From contig NC_080422.1 in the NCBI RefSeq assembly GCF_029873635.1, positions 9,269,764-9,333,763 on the forward strand: 64,000 nt of DNA. Direction: 5' to 3'. Within the stretch, counting starts at the first letter, position 1. Every line of letters begins with the position of its first letter. This DNA comes from Malania oleifera (lineage: Eukaryota > Streptophyta > Magnoliopsida > Santalales > Ximeniaceae). Positions 1-11,472 of this stretch are shown here, piece by piece. The notes below the pieces were generated by a model. It made no database searches. It was not told the origin of the DNA and saw only the letters and a program-made list of their open reading frames with translations. The position numbers and the translations under genes are program-made.

Positions 1-1302
1 TCTGAACTTCGTGTCCAGACTGCCGATGGCATTACATGGCTAGAATGTCATCTGGGTGATTGTTGATCATTTGACTAAGATCGCCTACTTTATACCTATC
101 AAGATCAGCTGCTCCCTCAACCGTTTAGCGAAGATCCACATTTAGGAGATAGTTCATTCTCATGGGGTGCCAGTATCGATTGTGTCATATCGAAACCCAC
201 GTTTTACGTCACGTTTTTGGAAGAGTCTGCAGGAAGCATTAGGGTCTTAATTATCATTTAGCACAACATTCCATCCTCAGTCAGATGGGCAGACTGAGAG
301 GACGATACAGACATTAGAAGATATGCTCCGTGCGTGCATATTATATTTTGGGGGTAGTTGGACTCAGTTCATGTCATTGGTAGAATTTTCATATAATAAC
401 AATTATCAGACCAGCATTGGCATGGCACCATTTAAGGCTCTATACGGTAGGAGATGTCGTTCTCCTTTATTTTGGGATGAAGTGGGTGAGCGGCGAGTAG
501 TGGGGCCAGAGCTTGTGCAGCAAGCGCGTTATAAGGTTCAGTTTATCAGAGACAAGATCAGTGCAGCTTAGAGCCGACAGAAAAGTTATGCTGATAATCG
601 CTGCAGGAATCTAGAATTTGATGTGAGTAATCATGTGTTTTTGAAGATAGCTCCGTTGAAAGGGGTTATGCAATTTGGGAAGAAGGGTAAACTTAGTCCT
701 AGGTTTATCGGTCCATTTGAGATTCTAGATAAAGTGGGGTCGATAGCCTACAGGCTAGCTTTACCACCTGTGTTGTCTAGGATCCACGATGTATTCCATG
801 TTGCTATGTTGAGGAAATACGTCCCAGATCCTTCTCATATCATCAGTTATGATGAATTAGAGCTTAGCGATTCACTAGTGTATGAGAAGGTGCTAGTACA
901 GATTCTGGATAGGAAAGTACATGAGCTATGTAACAAGAAGATTCCTCAGGTAAAAGTTTTGTGGAGGAATCATGCAATTGAAGAGGCTTCTTGGGAATCT
1001 GAGGAACAGATGACGCAGAAGTATCCGCATCTGTTCCAAGGGGTCTAAATAGGTAAAATGTAAGTAGTTAGGTAGTATTTCTTTTGCAGGTACATGTAAT
1101 GGTTTAATTAGTATAGCATTTTAGTTTTGGGAGAAGTTTTCTTTTGTATATGTAATCTCCCAGGACTTAGAATGTAACCACGGTATTCATCCGCCATAAG
1201 TGAGGGTAAGTAATAAAATAAGTAGACCATTTTTCCTAATAAGGGATGATGAATTATACGAATAGTAAATTTCGAGGACAAAATTTTATAAGGAGGGGAG
1301 AA
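1..1302 (+). pseudogene. Ty3/Gypsy chromovirus pol 3' end (integrase, chromodomain)
   Basis: Three-frame reading shows the C-terminal half of a Ty3/Gypsy polyprotein. An integrase core fragment with many stops occupies about 1-320. A clean stretch at 323-571 includes the YNNNY and LYGRRCRSP motifs usual in plant chromovirus integrases. After a stop, 623-1048 carries the GPFEI block (GPF/Y module) and a C-terminal chromodomain-like tail (VLWRN...EEASWE). In this family integrase inserts the cDNA and the chromodomain guides it to chromatin. Stops at 569-571 and upstream show it is dead. The 5' part lies outside the window. Downstream come a short untranslated stretch, a polypurine tract and the 3' LTR. 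The clade looks Del/Tekay-like, which is inference. Confidence 0.9.
1290..1302 (+). other. Polypurine tract of the chromovirus
   Basis: The purine-rich run AAGGAGGGGAGAA lies immediately before the LTR start TGTGAC. It would prime plus-strand cDNA synthesis. The preceding motif CGAGGACAAAATTT recurs before the other Gypsy LTR starts in this window (near 19120, 22150 and, reversed, 25430), which supports the boundary. Confidence 0.85.
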
Positions 1303-1364
1303 TGTGACAACCCGAATAAAATGGAATTTAAATAATAAAGAGGGAAGGAAATTATCAGAGGACT

Positions 1365-1546
1365 CATCGACGAAGATAGGATTCATCGACGAGGGTATAA
1401 GAAAATTCGTCAACGAAAACAGGATTCGTCGACGAGGAAATACCGAGAGACGTTTTTAAGGAGACTGAATTTCGTTGATGAGAAGTGGATTTCGTCGACG
1501 AAATTATTAAAGGACTCATCGATGAATGACGTGGCTCGTCGACGAA
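1365..1546 (+). repeat. CGTCGACGA palindrome array upstream of LTR TATA box
   Basis: About eight copies of a 9-12 bp element, (T)CGTCGACGA and one-base variants such as CATCGACGA, CGTCAACGA and CATCGATGA, are spaced 18-45 bp apart and end 11 bp before the TATA box. The core GTCGAC is a perfect palindrome. Many variants are C-to-T or G-to-A changes at CpG, as expected of methylated transposon DNA. A role as a promoter binding-site cluster is inference from position. Confidence 0.75.
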
Positions 1547-2169
1547 TCCCCTGCTCTATAAATATCAAAATTCGGATTTTTAACTTCACAATTAAGCTAA
1601 CGCTTTTTTTTCTCTCTCTCCCCTTCGATTCTCTCTCTCTCCTTCATCAATTTCAGGCTAAATTTACGCCGGATCGACAATCCGAAGCCACCACCACGCT
1701 CCTGGGGAAGTTCTCTCCAAATATGCCGGAGCGGATCGTTGGTGAAAGCAAGTTGGAAATCATCCCTGAGTTGAGGTAAGGTTTTTTAAGCCAAATTTGG
1801 TCTTGCAGTAGTTATAGGAAATGATATACACGTGGAAATACTGAAGTTGAATACTGAGAGTTTTCATTTTTAGGGTATTGGTCAGGAAATCGTACGGGTG
1901 TTAGATTAGAATATTTTGGGGGCTTTCTCAGTAGCCAGGTAAGGGGATAAATTAAGCTAGTTCTTTTTGAGAAAATGTATATATATATATAGCATTTGAT
2001 TTCATGAAAGTAAATATGTTCATATATATATGATTTATATTTGGGAAAATACTATTGAAAATGATGGTATGTTGAATATCCGAAAAACTTGTTTAGTGTG
2101 GCATGAGTAGAAATTTACATGAAATATTGTTTTATGGGAATGTGAGTATATTACGAATTTTTATAATGG

Positions 2170-2455
2170 AAAACCGGCGTACGGGCTGAGATTTTTATAT
2201 GTTTTGTCGGTGTACGGGCCGTGCTATATGTATGATTTGCCAACGTACGGGCTGAGCTATGGATATATTTTGTCGGCATACGGACCGTGCTATGGATGTG
2301 ATTTTCTAGCGTACAGGCTGTGTTATGATATGATTTGCCGGCATACGGGCCGAGCTATGGATGTGATTTGCCAACGTACGGGTTGTGCTATGATTTGCCG
2401 GCGTACGGGGCGAGTTATGATAAAATGTGTAATACCGGCGTATGGGCCGATGATT
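2170..2455 (+). repeat. GTACGGGCC minisatellite in LTR
   Basis: Tandem units of roughly 30-38 bp built on GGCGTACGGGCCGAGCTATG and a TA-rich spacer repeat about eight to nine times with point differences. The same block occupies the same place in two solo LTRs (6890-7175 and 35245-35470). The open frame at 2204-2551 is a by-product of the repeat. Confidence 0.8.
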
Positions 2456-3461
2456 TTCATGGTACACGTATATATGCAAAATGATATGATTGATTTGATA
2501 ATTAATGATATGAGATATCCATGTATCACAGTTTCAGTATATGTTATATGATATCAGAACCTGGTTGGTTTGGTTTAGGCTAGCACTTGTACGGTATCGT
2601 TGCTATGTGTCCATGGTCTTCGTGATCATTATAATTATGTTAACGCCGCTGTACGAAGTGGTGTGAGATTGGATGGTCGATGTGGTTTTTAAGAAGTGTG
2701 TGATCACCCTTGGTGTACGGACCAGGTCTGGCAGACCCATCAGACTTACAGACTGTACTTTTGACTTGGCAGTGGTCGATCAACCATTATCAGGTCCCGC
2801 CTTTGGGCCACACAACCCAGTCATATGGGGGTAATACATGACAACAGTCAGCTAACCTACCAGGAATGTTTTTGTATTATTATTTTATGAGATGAATATG
2901 TTTATAAAAATGCAGTATGTTCTGCCATGTTTTGATGATATATATGTTTTCCTAGATTTGACAAAACAGTTACTGAATATGTTCTGTAGGGTATATGTAT
3001 AACATGGAATACTCATGTTGCCACACACTGGTATTAGTTTATTTCCCTTACTAAGAGGTGTCTCACCTTAAAATTTTATAAACTTTTCAAGAGGCCCTGA
3101 TAGGAGAGCGGGAAAAGCCTCGCTGATTTAGAGCTGTTTGTCTGTCCTCTTTGAAGGGTAAGTATTTTGATAGGGTCGGTTGTATTTTTTGGAAATGGCC
3201 CTTAGATATTTTTTTTTTTTTGGGTTGAGTGTTGTATATATACATACAGTGATTGTAGTAACTCTAGTATTGTGATGTATGGTATAATGAGGTGTTTGTG
3301 ATTTATGTTTCCTGCTGCATAGGCTTCCATGATGTATTTCTGTTGTATCTCTGGTACCCACGAGTCCAGGTGGATTATGATCTGCTGAGTTGGGATTTGT
3401 GATGTTGATTTTATTATAAAAATAATAATAAATAAATGGGAAAAATAAGCAGGTCGTCACA

Positions 3462-3831
3462 TATATATTAAACACTTCAGCCACACACTGTTATAAATTA
3501 TTTCTTCCTTACTGAGAGGTGTCTCACCCCGATGAATATTTAATCTTTTCAGGTCTTCCAGGTGATCGAACTTAGATAGCTCCAAGGCGGGGTTAGTTTT
3601 TGTGAGTGGATACCAGAATAGTTATGTGTATAGTTTTATGTTTAATATATTTTTTCCTAGTTATGTAATATGAAGAATAAGATTGTATTTTATGGGTCTG
3701 CATATATAAATATAGAACTCTAGTATTTTGTTTTAGGTTATTTAATTAATTCCGCTGCGTGAATGGTATTAGAGACGTATAATTGGTTTCATAACACTCC
3801 GAACTCCATATGGCGGGTCCAAGGCGTTACA
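3462..3831 (+). mobile_element. LTR tail fragment (family G-like)
   Basis: This stretch contains the CCACACACTG...GAGGTGTCTCACC block, a TTTTCAG acceptor-like site and the terminal GGCGTTACA that end the CGTCGACGA-type LTRs. Its first half is close to the reverse complement of about 9854-10010. It looks like the 3' end of an older LTR into which the preceding element inserted; its 5' part would be left of the window. Confidence 0.65.
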
Positions 3832-3977
3832 AAAATGGATAATGAAACCCTTATAATCTCCCAATAAAGGTCAAAATAAAGACCCATAAATTTAATATAA
3901 CTTCCGACATTAAAGCCTATAGTCCACTTATAATTTCTCCTTAATTGGAAAATTAATGAAAAAAATGTCATAATAAT
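3832..3977. other. Short unassigned spacer
   Basis: 146 bp of AT-rich sequence between an LTR tail ending GTTACA and the inferred left edge of the Copia LTR. I recognise nothing in it. It may be original host DNA at the Copia insertion site or more element debris. Confidence 0.4.
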
Positions 3978-4581
3978 TGTTTATGCGAGTGTGTAGCATA
4001 ATCCTCACACAAATTTGAATCAATCATGGAAACAAGCAATGCAAGCACTCAATGATGAACAATACGTAAAAATCAATCACTCAACAATGAAAATAAACGA
4101 AAGCAATAATCAAAAACAAAATATTTCCGTGGTTCGGCAATCTGCATACATCTGCTGGAGTAGCAACAGAATTTTCACTATCACAATGTCAAACTTTCAA
4201 CTAGGGTTACAAGTATTGATTAAATACGAACCCTAAGCACATAGGAACCTTAGACCATATCTAGATCATCCCTGTAGTAATCCTCAGATGAAAATCCTCC
4301 AAACCCCACCAATCTACTCATCTCCCGATTTAAATTTCGTAACCTGCACCGAACAAAACCATTGCTGGTTTGAATCTGAGAGCATTCCTTCTACATTTTA
4401 TCTAAAATCGGCAACAGTTATTGAAAATCGTCGACGGTTACCCCTCGATGCTAAAATCATCAAGCAAACCGTCGCCCATATCGGTGACGGTTTCTTCCTG
4501 CAAACTTCTCCCTTATTGTTTACTTCACAATGTTTTTTCAGTGCATGTGTTCCACTTAAAATATGAGCCACATCCCTAACA
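3978..4581 (-). mobile_element. 3' LTR of the outer Ty1/Copia element
   Basis: On the minus strand this begins TGTTAGGGATGTGG directly after the polypurine tract and matches 49661-50234. Shared blocks include GCAAGCACTCAATGATGA, the GTGGTTCGGCAAT stretch and CCTGCACCGAACAA. It also has GTCGACGG-type motifs near 4425-4495. The lower edge is less certain because the two LTRs diverge over their last 40-60 bp, and no clean target-site duplication is visible. Confidence 0.8.
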
Positions 4582-4600
4582 ATCTCCACCTTGGGGAATA
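4582..4600 (-). other. Copia polypurine tract
   Basis: Read on the minus strand, CCCCAAGGTGGAGAT sits immediately before the LTR start TGTTAGG. This is the usual polypurine tract of plant Copia elements, and it fixes the inner LTR edge at 4581. Confidence 0.85.
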
Positions 4601-4604
4601 TTCA

Positions 4605-5609
4605 TCACTTAGGAGAAATTCGAAAGCATAACCGTTGCTCCACCTGGGATAGTAGATTGGGACCGTGTCCCGTCTGACACCTAGAGACGTTGATCAAGTC
4701 CAAGCAATGCTTGAACTTGTCCATTGTGACTAACTTCGTCAACATATCAGCTACATTATCAAACGTGTGAACCTTCTTAAGTAGAAGTTCACCTAAAGCA
4801 ATCAGTTCCCTGATCCTGTGAAATCGCACGTCAATGTGCTTTGTCCTCGCATGATATACCTGATTCTTCACCAAGTAGATGACACTCTAACTATTAAACT
4901 GCAGGCGAACACCACTTTGATGGACACCCAACTCCCTGACCAATCCTGTAAGCCACAACGCTTCCTTGGCAGCCTTAGCCACTTCCATGTACTCTGACTC
5001 AGTAGTAGATAAAGCAATGAGTGACTGCACTATAGACCTCCAACAAATAGGTCCTCCCACAAAGGTAAATACATACCCTGTGGTAGACCTCCTGTTATTC
5101 AAGTCTCCTTTGTAGTCAGCATCCAGATACCCTACCATTAATGAATCACTCAGTTGTCTATTGAATGTGATGCCATATCCGGTAGTACCCCTCAAGTACC
5201 TGAGAATCCACTTGACCACATCCCAATGTTGTTGACCAGGATTCAAAAAGAACTCTCACCACACTGACAGCCTATGCCAGGTTCGGCCTCGTACATACCA
5301 TGACATACATCAGACACCCTACTGCACTAGTATAGGGGACCTTCGATATGTCACAAACCTCATCGTCCGTCTTTGGGCACTAGGCAGTAGACAACCTAAA
5401 ATGACTCGCCAATGGTGTGCTCACCTGTTTAACATTAGTCATGCTAAACCTCTCGAGCACCTTCTCCATATAACCGCACTGAGATAACCATAGTATCCCT
5501 GTAGCTCTGTCCTTACGAATCTCCATGCCAAGTATCCTCTTGGTTGCACCCAAGTCCTTCATGTTGAACTCTTTTCCCAACAGAGTTTTCAACTAATTTA
5601 CCTCAATAA
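4605..5609 (-). pseudogene. Ty1/Copia reverse transcriptase C-terminus and RNase H
   Basis: Minus-strand fragments give, in order: the end of the RT domain (5592-5380; KEFNMKDLG, LGMEI, GYMEKVLERF motifs), RNase H (5246-4887; ILRYLRGT, GYLDADY, RRSTTGYVF and the TTESEYM active-site block) and the RNase H tail (4874-4605; KHIDVRFHRIRE, NVADMLTK). These domains copy element RNA into DNA. Stops and frameshifts separate the pieces. The frame continues to about 5609, where another LTR starts. The RT N-terminus and catalytic YVDD region are missing from both Copia halves. Confidence 0.9.
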
Positions 5610-6022
5610 TGTAATGACCCAGAAAGTTTATGGTAATTAAATAATAAAAGAAAGAAGGAAGTAAAGGAAAATTCTAAAAAGGTCAGCAGGGTTTCGTCAA
5701 CAAACAGACTTCTTGGGATCGTCAACATGGACACGTGTCTCGTCAACGAGAAGATACTGAGAGGGTAGTTTTCAGAACCTGAATTTCGTCGACGAGGAGT
5801 GAGGTTTCGTCGATGAAACTCCTTTTTAAACTCGTTGACGAGGTGATGTGGCTCGTCGACGAGGCCATGTTTCAAGACACCTATAAATATGTAGGAAACG
5901 GATTTTAGCGAAGAAAATGTTTCTTTCTCTCACTTTCTCTCTCTACAAATGGGATTCTCTCACTTATCTCTAAGTTTTTGGCTCCGTCTCTCCTCGATTC
6001 GAAGATCAGAAGCTACCACGGT
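5610..6022 (+). mobile_element. 5' part of an LTR inserted in Copia pol
   Basis: It starts TGTAATGACCC inside the Copia RT reading frame. It contains CGTCGACGA palindromes (about 5690-5870), a TATA-like CTATAAATATG and a CT-rich leader, then is interrupted by a solo LTR at 6023. The sequence resumes at 8183, as shown by the acggt duplication flanking the insert. It belongs to the same broad LTR group as family A but is clearly diverged. Confidence 0.8.
6018..6022 (+). repeat. Target-site duplication, left (acggt)
   Basis: ACGGT lies directly before the solo LTR start TGTAATGA and recurs at 8183-8187 directly after its end CGTTACA. The perfect 5 bp match proves both ends of the insertion. Confidence 0.95.
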
Positions 6023-8182
6023 TGTAATGACCCGCAGAATAATGGTAATTAAATAATAATAATAAAAGAGGAAGGAAAGGAAATAAAAGGAGGCAGCAGG
6101 TCTTCGTTGACGACGCAGCATATTGGGCTCGTCGACGAGGGTGCTCTTCGTCGACGAGAAAATACCGAGCAAGGGTTTGGGAGATTCTGAATTTCGTCGA
6201 CGAGGAGAGAGTTCATTGATAAGTCTTCTTCATAACCTCGTCAACAAGGTGACATGGCTCGTCGACAAAGGCCAATGTATAAGTAGGGGTAAAATTCATT
6301 TTTATCCGAAAACCTGTGCAAATCACTTCTCTCTCTCTCTCTCTCTCTCTCCTTTACGCCCCTTCTATCTTCTTTCTACGATCTTGGGCTGGATTCTTGT
6401 CAGATTGAAGATTCGAAACCACCACGACGCTCTTGGGAAAGTTTTCTACATGTCTGCTGGGGCGGATCATTGGTGGGACAAGTTTGGAATCCATCCCAAA
6501 TCTAGGGTAAGGTCTTCTACTCAATATTTGACTTTTTAACAGTTGTAGAAAGCGTAGTACTAGTAGAAATACTGAACTTTAGTTCTGGAAAATGTCGTTT
6601 TTAGGTTGTTGAACGAAGAACCCTATGGGTGCAGAACTGTTTTCTTAGGGGCTCTTCAGGAATTAGACAAGGGGATAAACTAAGTTAGTTATTTTATGGA
6701 AATGTATGTATGTTATTACAACATCTGATTTTAGGAAAATATATATATATGTTTTATATTTGGGAAATATTGCTGAAAATGATGGTACGTTAAATATACG
6801 AAAAACCTATTTCATGTGGCATGAGTAGAATTTATAATGAAATACTATTTTCTAGGAATATGATAAAGATACGGATTTTTATGATGAAAAACTGGCGTAC
6901 GGGCCGAGATTTTTATATGATTTACCGGCGTAGAGGCCGGGTTATGGATATGTTTGTCGGCGTATGGGCCGAGCTATGGATATGTTTGCAGGCGTACGGG
7001 CCAAGCTATAGATATGTTTGCCGGCGTACGGGCCGATCTATGGATATGTTTACCGGCGTACAGGCCAAGCTATGGATATGTTTGCCAGTGTACGGGCTGA
7101 GTTATGGATATGATTTACCGGCGTACGGGCCGAGTTATGGTAAAATATGAAATACCGGCGTATAGGCCGATGATTTTCATGATATACGTATATATGCAAA
7201 ATGATATGATGATATTGATTTGGTAATTAATGGTATGAAATATTCATGTATCACAGTTTCATTATATGTTATATGTTATCAGAATCTAGTTGGTTTGGTT
7301 TAGACTAGCACTTGCACGGTACCGATGCTATGTGTTCATGATTTATCATGATATTTGTGTTAACGCTGCTGTACGGAGTGGCGTGAAGTTGGATGGTCAA
7401 TGTGGTTTTAAGAAGTGTGAGCGCCCCTGGTATATGGACCAGGTCTGGCAAACCCATCGGACTTATAGACTGTACTTTTGACTTGACAGTGGTTGGCCAA
7501 CCATTGTCAGGTCTCGCCTTCGATCCACACAACCCAGTCATGTGGGGGTAATACATGACAACAGTCAGCTAACCTATCATGGTGGTTTTGTATTATTATT
7601 ATATGAGATGATCTATGCCATCAGAAATCCTTTATGTTTTGCTTTTGAATGAGTATATATGTTTTCCCAGATATGATACATACAATTTTACTGGTTATGT
7701 TTATGTATATGATTATATGTATAACACATAAATGCTCATGTTGCCACACACTAGTATTAGTTTATTTCCCTTACTGAGAGGTGTCTCACCCCAAATTTTA
7801 TAAACATTTCAGGAGCCCCAGATAGGAGAGCGGGCAAAGTTCCGCTGATTTAGTACTGTTGATCTGCCCTCTCTAAAGGGTAAGTATTGGTAGGGACGGT
7901 TGGATTTTGCGGAAAATGACCCTAGGACTCTTTTGAGGTTGTGTATTGTGTATATACTTAAATACGATGGATGTAGTAACTCTGGTATTGAGATGGATGG
8001 TATTATGTGTATGATATTATGAGATGTTCATGATTTTATGTTTCCTGTTGCTTAGGTTTCCGTGCTATTTTCTGATGTATCCCTGGTACCCACGGGTCTA
8101 GGTGGATTATGATCTACTGGATATATTATATTGGTTTTATTATGAAATGAAAAAAAATGTGAAAATTAAGCAGGTCGTTACA
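6023..8182 (+). mobile_element. Solo LTR, family A
   Basis: 2160 bp from TGTAATGA to CGTTACA, flanked by perfect acggt duplications, with no internal element sequence. It therefore arose by recombination between two LTRs. Layout matches 1303-3461: CGTCGACGA array (about 6102-6262), TATAAG (6278), CT microsatellite (about 6326-6351), donor-like GTAAGG at 6507, acceptor-like TTTTTAG ending 6604 (98 nt), mini-exon, a degraded second donor (ACAAGG at about 6667), GTACGGGCC minisatellite (6890-7175) and acceptor-like ACATTTCAG ending 7812. Confidence 0.95.
6890..7175 (+). repeat. GTACGGGCC minisatellite in solo LTR
   Basis: About nine units of 31-38 bp, each with a CGGCGTACGGGCC core followed by an AGCTATGGATATGTTTGC-type spacer. 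Unit-to-unit differences are mostly transitions at CpG. The open frame across it (6821-7150) is an artefact of the period. Confidence 0.85.
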
Positions 8183-8648
8183 ACGGTGATCTTGGGGAGA
8201 TTCTCTACAACATAGTAGGAGTGAAATGTCAATTTGAGAAGCTTGGGAATCATCCCAAAACTGGGGTGAGTGGATTATTTGAGCATTTTCAGTATTATCC
8301 AGTTCATTTGAGGTCAGATTTAGTATTATATGCGAATATATTAGAGTTTTGTGAAGTAAAATTTAAGTATTATATTTTCAGGAATAGGGTGTTTTGGGAC
8401 CCTACAGACATGGGTTGGGAACCCCAGTGATATTTTCAGGAGCTCAGGTAAATTATAATCCAGAAAATCTATGAGTATATAGGTTTGTGGTAATATAGTT
8501 GATTTATTAGAAATATGTATATGAGTGTTATTTCAGAATTTTGGGAATATTACGTCGTGCGCATGAGGATTAAGCTAGAGGCGAGCCTCCCAGCCAGTTA
8601 GGTAAGGGAGATATGTTATCCTAGAAATTTTAGTAAGGTTTCCAAGAA

Positions 8649-8731
<83 letters not shown>

Positions 8732-9795
8732 TTTTCAGTTTTTCCATAATATGAGTTTTATCATTTGTGTGGCCTGAGTGGATATTCGCCTGATACAGAA
8801 TTTATGTAATTTTTATAGAATATCATGATTTATAGTATATACATATATAGACAAATATTTACCAGACAGATATTTATCAGATAAATATTACAGATATTTT
8901 TCATACCAGTATTTTATAGTAATTATAGAATGTCATGTTTTTCCACAACCATAACACTCAGATTTTACAGATTATTCAATTAGATATTACAGGCAGACAT
9001 ACAGTTATCTTATTCAAATACTACAGTATTTACAGATCAGATTTATAGTGTTATGACTATTTTGGAAACATGATGAAAACAGTAGGGTAAATATAGTAAT
9101 AGTATATATAGTGTCAGATCCTTGATGAATTACTTTAGATAGATTCAGTCAGGAGAGCACGGTATCGTTGCTATTTTCATATCAGAGTGCAACCACATAT
9201 CTCAGATAGTATGTGGATTCCGTCAACCGTTTCCTAGACTGTTTGCAGTCTCTTCAGTAAGCTGGGTTGAGGGGACTCGGTTTGACGAGGTAGTTTTCTA
9301 GTTCCATGCTTAGGAGAGGACGCAGTTTGGCCGGACTGAGGATTGGTAGAGTATAGTTGACTTACCTAGTAGGCCAACCAGGATTAAGTCTTGCCTACAG
9401 GCCGTACAACCCTGTCATGAGGGGTTAAATCATGACACACAGTTTTCTAGGGAAAAATCCCAGTTATGTATATGTATACGGATTTACAGAATTTTTAGCA
9501 AATATAGTATGATATTAGAAGTATGAAAAGTAGAAAACTCAAATGATACAGTTATATTTTAAAGTATGATAAATGTGAGTTATACTTTATATTGATTTGC
9601 CAGCTTATACAAGTTCAGATTTTGACATTATAGTATTTATATAACTCAGTCGCCACACGCTAGTAATAGCATATTTCCACTTACTGAGCATCGTCTAATC
9701 CCAGTAATTTAACATTTTTCAGGTGAACCAGTTAGGCGAGCAAATCAGGCTCGTAGGGGATTATGTTTTTGAGCGAATGGTACTAGGGTGATGTG

Positions 9796-9830
<35 letters not shown>

Positions 9831-9853
9831 TTTGGAAACATTAAATTCTAGTA
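8183..9853 (+). mobile_element. Continuation of the 5610 LTR (3' end lost)
   Basis: This resumes the interrupted LTR after the acggt duplication. It carries the leader end (GGGAATCATCCC...CTGGG/GTGAGT, 8266), acceptor-like TATTTTCAG (ends 8381), donor-like TTAG/GTAAGG (about 8605), a CA/TA microsatellite (8654-8730), the CCACACGC...CTTACTGAGC block and acceptor-like TTTTTCAG (about 9722). The expected end with GTTACA is absent. At about 9853 the sequence switches to a minus-strand LTR, so the end was lost by deletion or rearrangement. Confidence 0.7.
8654..8730. repeat. (CA)n(TA)n microsatellite
   Basis: About 21 CA dinucleotides run directly into about 17 TA dinucleotides. It lies inside the second intron-like section of the LTR. 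Confidence 0.95.
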
Positions 9854-10539
9854 TCCACTCACAAAACTAACCCCGTCCTGGAGCTATCTAAGCTCGCTCA
9901 CCTGGAAGACCTAAAAAGATTAAATATTCACCGGGTTGAGACACCTCTCAGTAAGGAAGAAATAAGTTATAACAGTGTGTGACTGAAGTGTTTGATATAC
10001 AATTACAAAATATACATACAATTGTATTTCACTATCAATAACAGTATGCATTCATAATCACACCATTGTCAACTTCTCTATCACCCAATCACATACACAT
10101 ATACATAATTATTTTTACTGATAATTCCCGAGAATAGGGAAGTCTACCCGCCCATATAAGTAGATTCCCTCTGTTCTAGTACTAATACCAAGTCACTCAC
10201 CTTTCTCGGTAAGCCCTCGAATTATGTATCTAGGTAAAGTCTCCAAAAATAGGGAAGGTCACCCACCCATACAAGTGACTTCTCTCTGCTCTAGTATTCA
10301 CATATAATTACCAAAGCACTCGCCTTCCTTAGCAAGCCCTCGGGTGGAGAATTTTACTTTACCATGAATACTTAAGCAAATAAAGTTACATGCAACCATT
10401 GCCAATCATTTTACAAAATTCCACATATACACGTATATCACAATCAATCGACACAGGATTTACATATTCCACAATCTCACCCACACAGGGTCCATATCCA
10501 CACAGAATACAATTTCCACACAGGATTGATCCGCACAGG
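9854..10539 (-). mobile_element. Minus-strand LTR (family G), distal part
   Basis: Its reverse complement shows the LTR 3' region: a GTGTGTGACTG block, GAGGTGTCTCAACC and a TTTTTAGG acceptor-like site. It also has two copies of a module with 'GAGGGCTT...AAGG', 'AGAGGGAA...CTTATATGGG' and 'TCCCTA' that is shared with the tandem element at 16133-24231. It is interrupted at 10540 by the Athila 5' LTR and continues at 44661-46068. The last 270 or so bases of the LTR are missing at the 9854 end. Confidence 0.7.
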
Positions 10540-11472
10540 TGATTACGTGCTTAAATTGCGTAATTAGGTATTTTAATTCATGCATTCAGGCCTATATTTT
10601 TTAATCAAATGCCAAATTATTCTCAATAATTTAACATTGTGTCCTATTTATAATATTTGGGTTTCATTGAGTAATTTATGAATTTTTGGTATTTTTTTAT
10701 TGCAGAGCAATTATTGGAAGCTAAAATCGACGCTATTTCGTATTCTGGGTGTAACTTTCTCATCCGAGTTTCCATCAAGATGATTCAAAATTCTAGGGAA
10801 GGCTGAGGAAGAGCTCTACGACTTTCATTTTTCAATCTTTGAGAGATACAGACTTTAGAATGATTAAAAGTGGGCTTGTTCACTAAGGAGATAGAAAATT
10901 GAAAAGGAAGAAACAAATGAAGAAAAAAAAAAAAGTGATTTGACCCGGCCATGCAGTCGGGTCCTTCAAGCTGTGTGCTGGGTAGGGCAGCCCCTCTCCC
11001 TTCCCTTTATATTTTTTTTTTCTCTCTTTTTCCTTATGGCAACTCCCTCTACCTTCTTTCCTCTTTCCTCCTCCTTGCCCTTCTCCGCTTATCTCTCCTT
11101 CTCCCTCTCGGCTCTTTCGGCTCCCAACTTCTTCTCTCCCTCTTCCTTCTCTTGGCTTTCCTTTCTCTTCCACTCTTCTCTCTAACTCCATCTTTCTTTG
11201 TTCCCTTTCCCTTCTCTCCCTCTCAGTTTACCCTCCCTTCAATCTTGCCACAACTGCTGCTACTGCTGTAAGCAACAGCCACCTGTGGTGCCACCCCTTC
11301 GTGCTACCGCCGAGAGTTGCTGCTGCTGTCCCCAAGCTTGCCGAGAGCTATTGCTACTCCTCCCTTGTTGTAGCTGCTGCTGCCTGCGCTGCCAAGGACC
11401 TGAAGTTGGTCCTGCTCTCCAACCCGAGAGGATTTCTCCTGCTGTGCTGCTTCTTCTTACTGCTATGCAGCT

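Larger units (their letters stand above)
1303..3461 (+). mobile_element. 3' LTR of the chromovirus (family A)
   Basis: The 2159 bp LTR starts TGTGAC and ends GTCACA, an inverted pair, directly after the polypurine tract. In order it holds: an array of about eight CGTCGACGA-type palindromes (1365-1546), a TATA box (TATAAATA, 1557-1564), donor-like GAG/GTAAGG (1776), acceptor-like TTTTTAG (ends 1873), donor-like CCAG/GTAAGG (1939), a GTACGGGCC minisatellite (about 2170-2455), and a degraded acceptor (TTTTCAA, about 3090). It matches the solo LTRs at 6023-8182 and 34405-36455 in layout and nearly in length. The 5' LTR would lie left of the window. Confidence 0.9.

Noticed and set aside
6821-7150. 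109-codon frame with RRTGR/MDMF repeats (also 2204-2551)
   Set aside because: It is a minisatellite inside an LTR whose unit length varies, so the frame is accidental.
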